Shown here: piece by piece, positions 1 to 5,825 of the stretch
How the letters are laid out: every line of letters starts with the position of its first letter
Position numbering within the stretch: position 1 is the first letter of the stretch
Assembly (NCBI GenBank): GCA_009774465.1
Contig: VSNT01000172.1
Coordinates: 1-6,784 of the forward strand
Direction of reading: 5' to 3'
Length of the DNA stretch: 6,784 nt
Origin: Lachnospiraceae bacterium
GTDB taxonomy: Bacteria; Bacillota_A; Clostridia; Lachnospirales; Lachnospiraceae
The notes under the pieces: generated by a model
Database searches by the model: none
What the model was told of the DNA's origin: nothing
The model's input: only the letters and a program-made list of their open reading frames with translations
Translations under genes and position numbers: made by a program

Positions 1-722
1 ATATTAAAGTAAGTGAAGTGAAAAATGGATCAGAAAATTTGAAAGGCATTGCGACGGTAGTGCTTGGAGATTCTTTCCGGCTTGGAAATATTATGGTCAT
101 GAATGATCCCAAAAAAGACCAGCTTTTTGTGGCAATGCCATCCTACAAAACAAGTAAAATGAATGATAAGGGAGAGCCGGTTTTTAACAGTTATTTCAAT
201 CCCACATCCAAAGAATTTTATAGTGAATTCAGCAACAACATTCTGGAGGCCTTTAATGAGCTGAAAGAGCATCAGGCCGGCAACCGCTATAACGTAACCA
301 TTAATGAAAAAGATACTACCATGCCGGAGTTTGAAGTACGCGTTACTCCTTTTGAAAAGGAGAACAGCAATATAAAAGGTCTTGTCAGCCTGAAAATTGA
401 AAACTGCATGGCGGTAAACAATCTGACTGTCAAAGAAAGTAAAGAAGGAAATTTATACGTGGATATGCCTTCATACAAAGCGAAAAAGCTGGATGAACAG
501 GGACATTCTGTCTACAAAGATATCTGCAATCCTGTCACCGCCAAGTTTGGCGAAAAACTTAAGCAGGCAATTTTGAGCAGCTATGAAGCAGCAAAAGAGA
601 ACACCAAAGATTCCGTTCTTGGGAAAATGCAGAAAAATAAGGAGGCGGTTGAAGCAAAAAATTCAGAAGCACCGGCAAAAGAAAAAGAACCGCGTCAGCA
701 TGAGCGTGATGATGCCAGGTAA
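1..722 (+). CDS. SpoVG-family protein with two SpoVG domains (5' partial)
   Basis: The frame is open from the window edge (first whole codon at 3, reading IKVSEVKNGSENLKGIATV). This matches the usual SpoVG-family N-terminus, so the GTG at 18 is internal and the true start lies upstream. Two SpoVG-like domains are visible. The first runs from the edge through LFVAMPSYKTSK to FNELKEH. The second begins at MPEFEVRVTPF and includes LYVDMPSYKAKK and YKDICNPVTAKF. A charged Lys/Glu-rich tail ends in ERDDAR. SpoVG proteins are small nucleic-acid-binding regulators. Double-domain versions are recurrent in clostridial conjugative elements, where their exact job is not established; a role in controlling element transcripts is inference. 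The gene sits upstream of virD4 and is separated from it by a hairpin and a palindrome. Confidence 0.88.
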   Translation, partial: IKVSEVKNGSENLKGIATVVLGDSFRLGNIMVMNDPKKDQLFVAMPSYKTSKMNDKGEPVFNSYFNPTSKEFYSEFSNNILEAFNELKEHQAGNRYNVTINEKDTTMPEFEVRVTPFEKENSNIKGLVSLKIENCMAVNNLTVKESKEGNLYVDMPSYKAKKLDEQGHSVYKDICNPVTAKFGEKLKQAILSSYEAAKENTKDSVLGKMQKNKEAVEAKNSEAPAKEKEPRQHERDDAR

Positions 723-735
723 AATGCAAATTTAT

Positions 736-760
736 AAAAGGCAGCATTACGCTGCCTTTT
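736..760 (+). terminator. Hairpin after the spoVG-family gene, probable terminator
   Basis: A perfect 10-bp stem AAAAGGCAGC / GCTGCCTTTT encloses the loop ATTAC, 13 bases after the spoVG stop codon. The T run belongs to the stem and is followed by AAAC, so the free U tract is short and termination may be partial. With A-rich and T-rich arms it could work in either direction. Confidence 0.65.
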
Positions 761-771
761 AAACAAATGAT

Positions 772-789
772 TTATGCGACGTCGCATAA
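772..789. promoter_or_regulatory. 18-bp perfect palindrome upstream of virD4, candidate operator
   Basis: TTATGCGACGTCGCATAA is perfectly self-complementary over 18 bases. It lies between the spoVG terminator and the virD4 start. Its centre CGACGTCGC recurs in the spacer of the promoter before the RHH gene (4418-4437). This suggests that the same or a related RHH protein binds both. No convincing -35/-10 pair overlaps this copy, so its mechanism is unclear. Confidence 0.6.
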
Positions 790-837
790 GGAAAGGAGAT
801 CCAGATTATAGGAAAAATAACAGAGAGGTAATGATGC

Positions 838-1389
838 ATGGAAAGAATAAAAGATAAAATAGAAGCATTTAAAGCTCTTGATTTGAAAGCAAAATTAATT
901 ATAGTAATTCCCTATTTCTTTTCAATGTTTTTTTGTTCCAGAATTGTAGAGCTGTACCGCCTGTGCAGTGGAAACTTTGTAAAAATAATAAGGAATATTG
1001 AATACCTGTACAAAACAATACCACATTTTGCGTTGACAGATCTGCTGATTGGAATACCAGCAGGCTTTTTTATTGTCTGGTATATAAAATGGGAAAATGG
1101 ACTGAAAAGAAAAAATACCAGAAAAGGTGTTGAATACGGATCGGCAAGGTGGGGAGCAGAAAAGGATATCAAGCCATTTATTGATCCCAATCCGTTTTAT
1201 AACGTAATTCTTTCAAAAACAGAAAGATTAAGCATGTCGCCTAAGATGAAAAAATTTAAATTGAACCGAAATAAAAATGTAATTGTATATGGCTCTTCCG
1301 GTTCAGGAAAAACATTTTCTTTTGTAAAACCCAACCTGATGCAGATGCATTCGTCATATGTTATCACTGATCCGAAGGGGTTAGTATAA
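838..1389 (+). pseudogene. VirD4/TraG type IV coupling protein, 3'-truncated by insertion
   Basis: VirD4 coupling proteins are membrane-anchored ATPases that bring the relaxase-DNA complex to the conjugation channel. This 183-residue piece has two membrane segments (about 19-37 and 66-83), the family stretch GVEYGSARWGAEKDIKPFI (about 97-115), a Walker A motif GSSGSGKT (152-159) and HSSYVITDPKG (171-181). Full-length relatives are around 600 residues. The Walker B motif and everything after it are missing. After Gly181 only Leu-Val and a stop follow, where the family normally continues, so the break is at about base 1380. The start at ATG 838 is supported by AGAGAGG (822-828), nine bases upstream. 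The product is almost certainly inactive for transfer. Confidence 0.85.
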
Positions 1390-1390
1390 T
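1361..1390 (+). promoter_or_regulatory. Possible junction promoter for the recombinase
   Basis: A perfect -10 box TATAAT (1385-1390) overlaps the stop codon that ends the truncated virD4 frame. A weaker -35-like TTATCA (1361-1366) lies 18 bases upstream, inside virD4 sequence. If the insertion point is near 1380, the -35 comes from the target gene and the -10 from the inserted element. The -35 match is only four of six, so this is tentative. Confidence 0.4.
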
Positions 1391-1431
1391 AAGGACATAT
1401 AGAAATAAAATTGCAAAGGTAAGGTGATGAA

Positions 1432-3312
1432 ATGAAAATTACTGCATTATATGAAAGGTTGAGTCGTGATGATATCCTTCAAGGTGAATCTAACAGTATT
1501 AAAAATCAAAAGGAATTTCTAGAAAATTATGCTGAAAAAAATGGCATTTTTAATACAAAGCATTTTACAGATGATGGGGTGAGCGGAACAACATTTGACA
1601 GAAAATCTTTTAATGAAATGATTGCCGAAATAGAGGCCGGTAAAGTGTCAACTGTAATTGTGAAGGACATGAGTCGCTTTGGGCGTGATTATCTAAAAGT
1701 TGGTTTTTATACAGAAGTGATGTTTAAAGAAAAAGGAATCAGATTTATTGCTGTTAATAATAATATTGATAGCATTAATCAAACTGAAAGTGATTTTACA
1801 CCATTTATAAACATTATGAATGAATGGTATGCGCGTGACACTAGTCGCAAGATTCAGGCAATTTTCAAAGCACGTATGCAGGAAGGAAAGCGTGTTTCAC
1901 CGAGTGTTCCATATGGATATTTACGTAACCCCTATAATAAGCAGGAATTAATTATTGATGAAGAACCGGCAGCAATTGTGCGTCGTATTTTTCAGATGAT
2001 AATTGAAGGAAAAGGGATATGCCAGATAGCAGATATTTTATGTCAGGAAAAAGTCCTTATCCCGTCAGCATATGCAGAAAAAAATTGTCCAGAAAATAAT
2101 CATCACAGAAAAGGGAATTATGATCCTTATCGTTGGTCACCGACAGTGGTTGGAAATATTTTGGATAAGAAAGAATATTTAGGCCATACCATATTAGGAA
2201 AAACAATTTCAGAATCATATAAGACTAAAAAGAGGAGGAAAGCAACAGCAGAAGAACTTATGATTTTTGAAAATACTCACCCAGCAATTATTGACGAGGA
2301 AACATGGAATAACGTGCATCGTTTGCGAAAGGTTATACATAGGCCAAACAGAGTTGGACCACAATGTAGACTGACGGGTATTCTTTATTGTTCTGAATGT
2401 GGAGCTAAAATGACTAATAAAAGAAAAAGTCCCGAAAAAATGAGATATGATTCAGATAATTGTTATATTTGTTCAAGTTATCGTCATCTTACAAAAGATT
2501 GCACTATGCATTATATTAAAGTATCTGTTATAGAGAATTTGATTATAACAGCAATACGGAGAATAAATTATTTTGTCCGAATAGATGAAGCAAGATTTAT
2601 CCAAAAGGTGAAGGAAAAAGTAAATTACCATCATGAGGAAACAATTAACGGACATAAAAAAATAATAAAAAGAAATGAAAAAAGGATTGATGAATTAAAT
2701 AATCTGGTAAAAAAACTATATGAAGCTTTTGCAACAGGAAAAATATTAGATAAACATTTTGAACGCCTGCTGATGGAATATGATCGGGAGCAACAAGAAT
2801 TAGAAAAAACAGTGGAGAAATTGCAAAATGAGATTGATACTTATAAGAATGATAACTTGAAAGTAGATAAATTTATTACCCTCGTAAAAAAATATACAGA
2901 TTTTACGGAATTGACAACGCCTATGCTAAATGAATTTATTGAAAAAATAGTTGTTCACGAAACTGAAATATTTGAAGATGAGCGTAAGCAAAAAATAGAA
3001 ATATATTTTAATTTTATTGGGGCATTTGATATTCCAGCAGACATTATAACACCCGAAGAAATTGAAGAAGAGAAGCGGTTAATAGAAGAGAAAGAAGCGA
3101 AAGAAAAACGAAGAAAAGAACTGGCACGGGCGCGTTATGAAAAAAGAAAGAGGGAAAAGAGAGAATTTACTGAAAGAAAAAAAGCTGGACTATTAACACT
3201 TGAAGAAATAGAACAGGATAAGAGACGAAGGGAAAAAGCAAATGAAAATCTTAGACAGTGGAGACAAAAAAAGGCTTTGGAAATGGAAATGAAAAAACAG
3301 AATATTGTATAA
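1432..3312 (+). CDS. Large serine recombinase (TnpX/TndX-like site-specific integrase)
   Basis: This protein would integrate and excise a mobile element by serine-mediated strand exchange between short attachment sites. It has 626 residues. The N-terminal resolvase domain (about 1-150) carries LYERLSRDD with the likely nucleophile Ser11, DDGVSGTTFDR (47-57) and KDMSRFGRD (78-86). A recombinase domain follows from GKRVSPSVPYGY to about 300. Then come a zinc ribbon (Cys320, Cys323, then Cys344/Cys347 and Cys357), a coiled coil (about 385-480) and a DUF4368-like region ending in FNFIGAFDI. An unusually long Lys/Arg/Glu-rich tail fills about 545-626. The start is set by AAGGTGA (1421-1427) before ATG 1432. 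All catalytic motifs look intact. It lies directly at the break in virD4 and just upstream of an Rpn-type nuclease gene. Confidence 0.93.
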   Translation: MKITALYERLSRDDILQGESNSIKNQKEFLENYAEKNGIFNTKHFTDDGVSGTTFDRKSFNEMIAEIEAGKVSTVIVKDMSRFGRDYLKVGFYTEVMFKEKGIRFIAVNNNIDSINQTESDFTPFINIMNEWYARDTSRKIQAIFKARMQEGKRVSPSVPYGYLRNPYNKQELIIDEEPAAIVRRIFQMIIEGKGICQIADILCQEKVLIPSAYAEKNCPENNHHRKGNYDPYRWSPTVVGNILDKKEYLGHTILGKTISESYKTKKRRKATAEELMIFENTHPAIIDEETWNNVHRLRKVIHRPNRVGPQCRLTGILYCSECGAKMTNKRKSPEKMRYDSDNCYICSSYRHLTKDCTMHYIKVSVIENLIITAIRRINYFVRIDEARFIQKVKEKVNYHHEETINGHKKIIKRNEKRIDELNNLVKKLYEAFATGKILDKHFERLLMEYDREQQELEKTVEKLQNEIDTYKNDNLKVDKFITLVKKYTDFTELTTPMLNEFIEKIVVHETEIFEDERKQKIEIYFNFIGAFDIPADIITPEEIEEEKRLIEEKEAKEKRRKELARARYEKRKREKREFTERKKAGLLTLEEIEQDKRRREKANENLRQWRQKKALEMEMKKQNIV

Positions 3313-3362
3313 TTAAAAATTACGTGATAAGATTATTATGCAAAGCAGTTTGCAGGAAAGAC

Positions 3363-3367
3363 GAGGT
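3363..3367 (+). promoter_or_regulatory. Ribosome binding site favouring the TTG start of the nuclease gene
   Basis: GAGGT lies six bases before TTG 3374. The upstream in-frame ATG at 3338 has no recognisable ribosome binding site, and the twelve residues it would add do not look like the family's N-terminus. Confidence 0.5.
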
Positions 3368-3373
3368 TACAGT

Positions 3374-4171
3374 TTGAGTAAAATAAATACACCAAAGATG
3401 GATGATGATGAATTACTGGAACGCATTCAGAAATTAAATTTGCTTGAAGATGATTTTATGACAAAATGCTTTGAAGAAAATGTTGAAGCAACTGAATTAG
3501 TTCTTCGAATTATATTAAGCAAACCGGACATAAAGGTAAATAGTATGGCAACGCAGTACAACATGAAAAATCTGAAAGGACGTTCTATACGACTTGATAT
3601 TTATGCAACAGATTCAGTTGGAAAAAAGTATAATATTGAGGTTCAGAAAGCAAATATCGGAGCAGGAGCAAAAAGGGCAAGATATCACAGCAGTTTGATG
3701 GATAGTAACATTTTGCCAACAGGAGTTTATTTTGATAATCTTGCAGATACTTATGTTATATTTATAACGGAAAATGATGTAATTGGAAAAAATAAACCGA
3801 TATATCATATTGAGCGGTATATTAGAGAAACAGAAGAATATTTTGGTGATGGTTCTCATATTATATACGTGAATGCATCTTATAAGGATGAGTCTGACTT
3901 AGGAAAGTTAATGCATGACTTTTCCTGCATTAATCCAGATGATATGAATTATGCAGTTTTAGCTACTACTGTAAAATATTATAAAGAGGATAAGGAGGGT
4001 ATACGTGCTATGAGTAGTGTAATAGAAGAAATTATAACGGAAGTGGTAACAGATAATAAAAAGAATACTGCAATTCGTATGTTGAAAGATGGAGGGTTGA
4101 CTAATGAAAAAATAGCTATATTCCTTGATTTACCACTAGAGAAGATAGAAGAGTGGGCAGAAGAATTATAG
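3374..4171 (+). CDS. Rpn-family PD-(D/E)XK recombination-promoting nuclease / putative transposase
   Basis: This is a member of the Rpn/PDDEXK_2 family. Characterised members (RpnA-E of E. coli) are DNA endonucleases that promote RecA-independent recombination; most copies in Clostridia are uncharacterised. From TTG 3374 the protein has 265 residues; an ATG at 3338 would give 277. It begins MSKINTPKMDDDELLERIQ and continues LLEDDFMTKCFEEN. The nuclease core has RLDIYATDS followed by YNIEVQKAN, giving the Asp and Glu-x-Gln catalytic pattern. Then come RARYHSSLMDSN, TYVIFITENDVIG, IYHIERYIRET and IIYVNASYK. The C-terminal AIRMLKDGGLTNEKIAIFLDLPLEKIEEW resembles the small helical tail common in the family. 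It follows the recombinase closely, so both are probably read from one transcript, ended by the hairpin at 4198-4233. No obvious defect. Confidence 0.87.
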   Translation: MSKINTPKMDDDELLERIQKLNLLEDDFMTKCFEENVEATELVLRIILSKPDIKVNSMATQYNMKNLKGRSIRLDIYATDSVGKKYNIEVQKANIGAGAKRARYHSSLMDSNILPTGVYFDNLADTYVIFITENDVIGKNKPIYHIERYIRETEEYFGDGSHIIYVNASYKDESDLGKLMHDFSCINPDDMNYAVLATTVKYYKEDKEGIRAMSSVIEEIITEVVTDNKKNTAIRMLKDGGLTNEKIAIFLDLPLEKIEEWAEEL

Positions 4172-4197
4172 CTTGTATAAATATTTATGGAATTCAG

Positions 4198-4233
4198 AAA
4201 GCAGGAAGCCTTAAATGGAATCCTGCTTTTTAT
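4198..4233 (+). terminator. Rho-independent terminator after the nuclease gene
   Basis: The arms AAAGCAGGA (4198-4206) and TCCTGCTTT (4221-4229) form a 9-bp stem with a 14-base loop, followed by TTTATTT. It lies 26 bases after the nuclease stop codon and closes the recombinase-nuclease transcription unit. Confidence 0.8.
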
Positions 4234-4288
4234 TTATGTAGCTGTGATGGAAAAAGAAAAATTTTATCAGGCCAAACCCGCGGTAGCG

Positions 4289-4353
4289 CCCACTGACAGT
4301 TTGCCCGAAGGGAAACTGTCATAGTGGGTTACATACTTTGAAAAAGTATGTAA
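4289..4353 (+). other. Two abutting hairpins with MOBV-like nick sequence, candidate oriT
   Basis: Hairpin A (4289-4328) pairs CCCACT, GACAGTTT and CCC with GGG, AAACTGTC and AGTGGG around a GAA loop. It has one bulged G and two unpaired bases, giving 17 base pairs. Hairpin B (4329-4353) pairs TTACATACTTT with AAAGTATGTAA perfectly, 11 bp, also around a GAA loop. The junction reads TAGTGGG|TTACATACTTT. The nick sequence of pMV158 and other MOBV relaxases is TAGTGTG|TTA, so nine of ten bases agree and the cut would fall exactly between the hairpins. Neither hairpin has a U tract, so they are not terminators. Assignment as oriT is inference; a replication origin or recombinase accessory site is also possible. 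No relaxase gene is in the window. Confidence 0.5.
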
Positions 4354-4414
4354 TGTTTCCTTGGCATATTCTGTTTTGGATTTGATTTGTTTGCATACAT
4401 AAGGTTTTAGCATA

Positions 4415-4443
4415 TTGACTTAACGACGTCGCTAAGTTATAAT
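4415..4443 (+). promoter_or_regulatory. Strong sigma-A promoter of the RHH gene
   Basis: TTGACT (4415-4420) and a perfect TATAAT (4438-4443) are separated by exactly 17 bases. The RHH start codon lies about 30 bases after the -10 box. The spacer is almost entirely occupied by a palindrome, so the promoter is likely to be repressed by whatever binds there. Confidence 0.85.
4418..4437. promoter_or_regulatory. 20-bp near-perfect palindrome in the promoter spacer, candidate RHH operator
   Basis: ACTTAACGACGTCGCTAAGT is self-complementary in nine of ten base pairs. It overlaps the end of the -35 box and abuts the -10 box. A protein bound here would block RNA polymerase. The RHH gene follows directly, so autorepression is the simplest model. 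The central CGACGTCGC is shared with the palindrome at 772-789. Confidence 0.72.
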
Positions 4444-4473
4444 ATTAACGGCCCCTAAAAGTGAGGTGATATA

Positions 4474-4650
4474 ATGGGGAATAAAAAAATGGGGCGTCCT
4501 ACTGATAATCCGAAAGACATTTCGCTGAAAGTACGACTTGACAAAGAAACTGCGGAAAAACTGGATGATTGCGTGCAAACTTTGAAAGTTTCAAAAGCAG
4601 AAGTAATTCGGCGTGGTGTTCATAAGGTACATGACAGCCTCAAAAATTAG
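4474..4650 (+). CDS. CopG/Arc-type ribbon-helix-helix DNA-binding protein, 58 aa
   Basis: The small protein reads MGNKKMGRPTDNPKDISLKV and then the RHH pattern: a beta strand ISLKVRLD (16-23), helix A KETAEKLDDCVQTL (24-37), turn KVSKAE (38-43) and helix B VIRRGVHKVHDSL. Such proteins dimerise and insert the paired strands into the major groove of a palindrome. GAGGTGAT (4463-4470) is well placed before ATG 4474. It has its own strong promoter with an embedded palindrome, so it is probably an autorepressor. The oriT-like hairpins lie about 120 bases upstream. RHH proteins are also relaxosome accessory factors (MobC and TraY types), so a second role at that site is possible but unproven. Confidence 0.85.
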   Translation: MGNKKMGRPTDNPKDISLKVRLDKETAEKLDDCVQTLKVSKAEVIRRGVHKVHDSLKN

Positions 4651-4683
4651 TAGAGGAAGTGGCACACTCGCAAAAGTACAACA

Positions 4684-4746
4684 CCACTTCCCCATCCAAC
4701 AACTGCCAGATTGGCAACTGATGCGTAAATATTATATCATGCGCAT
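4684..4746. other. Intergenic region before the DUF6809-like operon with small inverted repeats
   Basis: The gap 4651-4814 holds only weak structure. GGAAGTGG (4655-4662) can pair with CCACTTCC (4684-4691) over a 21-base loop. TGCCA-GAT-TGGCA (4704-4716) is a small hairpin. ATGCG (4721-4725) can pair with CGCAT (4742-4746). No convincing promoter or gene is seen, so the downstream genes may be read from the RHH promoter. Confidence 0.35.
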
Positions 4747-4814
4747 TTAATCCATTCAAGGCATTGTTGATTTTGAGCAAACAAATCAGAATTTGAGAAA
4801 GGAGAAAGTGACGT

Positions 4815-5135
4815 ATGATGAGCATTATTGAAGAACTGTATCTGGGCAATATCAATCCATCTGCTGTCATATATTCACAGGACTCGCCGGCAGAAAAAAC
4901 AACAGACAGGAAACGCAGGTATCTTGATGAATTAATGAAAAAGATGGATGAAGGAACAAAAGAGGTGTTCAACAGGTATTGTGATGCACAGGCAGAGGAA
5001 AATAAAATTATCCAGTATGACGCCTTTGCATATGCTATGAAAACCGGCGTGCTTTTGATGGCGGAAATATTTATGAGTATGGATGATATCTTAGGCAGGA
5101 AGGAGGAAGAAAGAAATGAAATCCATACTTCATGA
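4815..5135 (+). CDS. DUF6809-like small protein, paralogue 1
   Basis: This 106-residue protein begins MMSIIEELYLGNINPSAVIY. The opening pattern S-I-[IL]-x3-[LF]-Y-x-G-x-I-x-P is shared with the two genes that follow. A charged helical middle (KRRYLDELMKKMDEGTKEVF) leads to AFAYAMKTGVLLMAEIF, the second shared block. It has no signal peptide, membrane segment or catalytic motif, and its function is unknown. I recognise the family as DUF6809-like from memory of proteins in Lachnospiraceae mobile elements; it was not searched. AAAGGAG (4798-4804) supports ATG 4815 over the next codon at 4818. Its 3' end overlaps paralogue 2 by 20 bases, so the two are probably translationally coupled. Confidence 0.78.
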   Translation: MMSIIEELYLGNINPSAVIYSQDSPAEKTTDRKRRYLDELMKKMDEGTKEVFNRYCDAQAEENKIIQYDAFAYAMKTGVLLMAEIFMSMDDILGRKEEERNEIHTS

Positions 5136-5391
5136 CTTTTATTTTGGAAGAATAAACCCCTGTGAGCGTCAGAACATTCCAGAATCCAAATATAAAGATA
5201 TCATCCAAAAACTTGATGAAGAAGAAAAGCATCTGACCAGCAGGCTGTCAGAGGAGGACTGCCTGCATTTCCAAGATTTTAAAAAGCTGATCTATCAAGC
5301 CACGTCTATTGATGAAGTAGAAGTGTTTAAAATAGGTTATAAGTTAGGGGCGTTGATGGTCATGGAAATTACGAATGACAGGGGGCAGTAG
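5116..5391 (+). CDS. DUF6809-like small protein, paralogue 2
   Basis: This 91-residue protein begins MKSILHDFYFGRINPCERQN and carries FKIGYKLGALMVMEI near the C-terminus, matching the two conserved blocks of its neighbours. The middle is a charged helical stretch (KYKDIIQKLDEEEKHLTSRL). Function is unknown. AGGAGG (5101-5106), inside the end of paralogue 1, lies nine bases before the start. The gene ends four bases before the preferred start of paralogue 3. The three genes look like tandem duplications that have diverged well beyond recent copies. Confidence 0.8.
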   Translation: MKSILHDFYFGRINPCERQNIPESKYKDIIQKLDEEEKHLTSRLSEEDCLHFQDFKKLIYQATSIDEVEVFKIGYKLGALMVMEITNDRGQ

Positions 5392-5395
5392 AGAT

Positions 5396-5680
5396 ATGCG
5401 GAAATCAATTTTGAAACAGCTTTATGATGGCGACATTTATCCTGCTGAAGCTATCGTACCCAGGGAGCCTGATTACAGAAAGCTTTGCCGTGAATCTGAA
5501 AGGCTGGCTGAAAAATTCCGGAAAGGACTCATGCCGGAAGATAAGAAGCAGATTGAAGAGATAGCACAGTTGGAAAAAAGGATAGCCAATATGCAGACTT
5601 TTGAAAGTTTTGCTTATGGCTTCCGTCTGGGGACTGCATTAATGACGGATATTATTTCAGCAAACATTGATGCTGTCTAA
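5396..5680 (+). CDS. DUF6809-like small protein, paralogue 3
   Basis: From ATG 5396 the protein has 94 residues and begins MRKSILKQLYDGDIYPAEAI, aligning directly with paralogues 1 and 2. AGGGGG (5380-5385) lies ten bases upstream. An in-frame ATG at 5375 would add seven residues with no family counterpart, so 5396 is preferred. The second conserved block is FESFAYGFRLGTALMTDII. The middle is a charged helix with KKQIEEIAQLEKRIAN, probably coiled coil. It is the last gene of the operon and is followed by a strong terminator. Function is unknown. Confidence 0.8.
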   Translation: MRKSILKQLYDGDIYPAEAIVPREPDYRKLCRESERLAEKFRKGLMPEDKKQIEEIAQLEKRIANMQTFESFAYGFRLGTALMTDIISANIDAV

Positions 5681-5702
5681 TACAACAACAGATATAAGAG
5701 TG

Positions 5703-5730
5703 AAGGACTGCTTTTAGCAGTCCTTTTTTT
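5703..5730 (+). terminator. Rho-independent terminator after the DUF6809-like operon
   Basis: The arms AAGGACTGC (5703-5711) and GCAGTCCTT (5717-5725) form a perfect 9-bp stem with the loop TTTTA. The stem is followed by an uninterrupted T run to 5730, a textbook intrinsic terminator 22 bases after the last stop codon. Confidence 0.92.
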
Positions 5731-5747
5731 GCCCAAAACGGATACAT

Positions 5748-5790
5748 AAAGCCCTGTTATGGCAGACAGTACTTGCCATGCAGGGCTTTT
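5748..5790. terminator. Second hairpin, terminator-like, before the rep region
   Basis: AAAGCCCTG (5748-5756) pairs with CAGGGCTTT (5781-5789). Inside it ATGGCA (5759-5764) pairs with TGCCAT (5774-5779), giving 15 bp around a small internal loop. It ends in TTTTGTT. Coming right after a strong terminator, it may insulate the rep transcript from upstream reading, or act on opposite-strand or attenuated transcripts. Confidence 0.6.
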
Positions 5791-5825
5791 GTTATAAATA
5801 AATGCAGGAAGGAGGAAGAAGAATT

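Larger units (their letters stand above)
1..1380. mobile_element. Segment of resident Tn1549-like ICE, interrupted at its right side
   Basis: The SpoVG-family gene followed by a VirD4/TraG coupling-protein gene is a common neighbourhood in Tn1549/CTn-type conjugative elements of Clostridia. Recognisable VirD4 coding sequence ends at codon 181, near position 1380. That is the most likely boundary with the inserted recombinase-led DNA. The left end of this element and the rest of its transfer genes are not in the window. Assignment to an ICE rests on gene content only. Confidence 0.6.

Noticed and set aside
18..722. GTG at 18 as the start of the SpoVG-family protein.
   Set aside because: The frame is open to the window edge and the residues before it match the normal family N-terminus, so the start lies upstream.
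1373..4312. The 8-bp sequence CCGAAGGG occurs at 1373-1380, where virD4 breaks, and at 4305-4312 in the oriT-like hairpin, and could be taken as direct repeats bounding an insertion.
   Set aside because: The sequence after the second copy does not resume virD4, the copy is explained by hairpin pairing, and an 8-base match over 3 kb is not compelling.
4640..4972. A 110-codon open frame on the minus strand.
   Set aside because: It overlaps the RHH gene end and the first DUF6809-like gene, has no family resemblance and looks like a shadow of the + strand genes.
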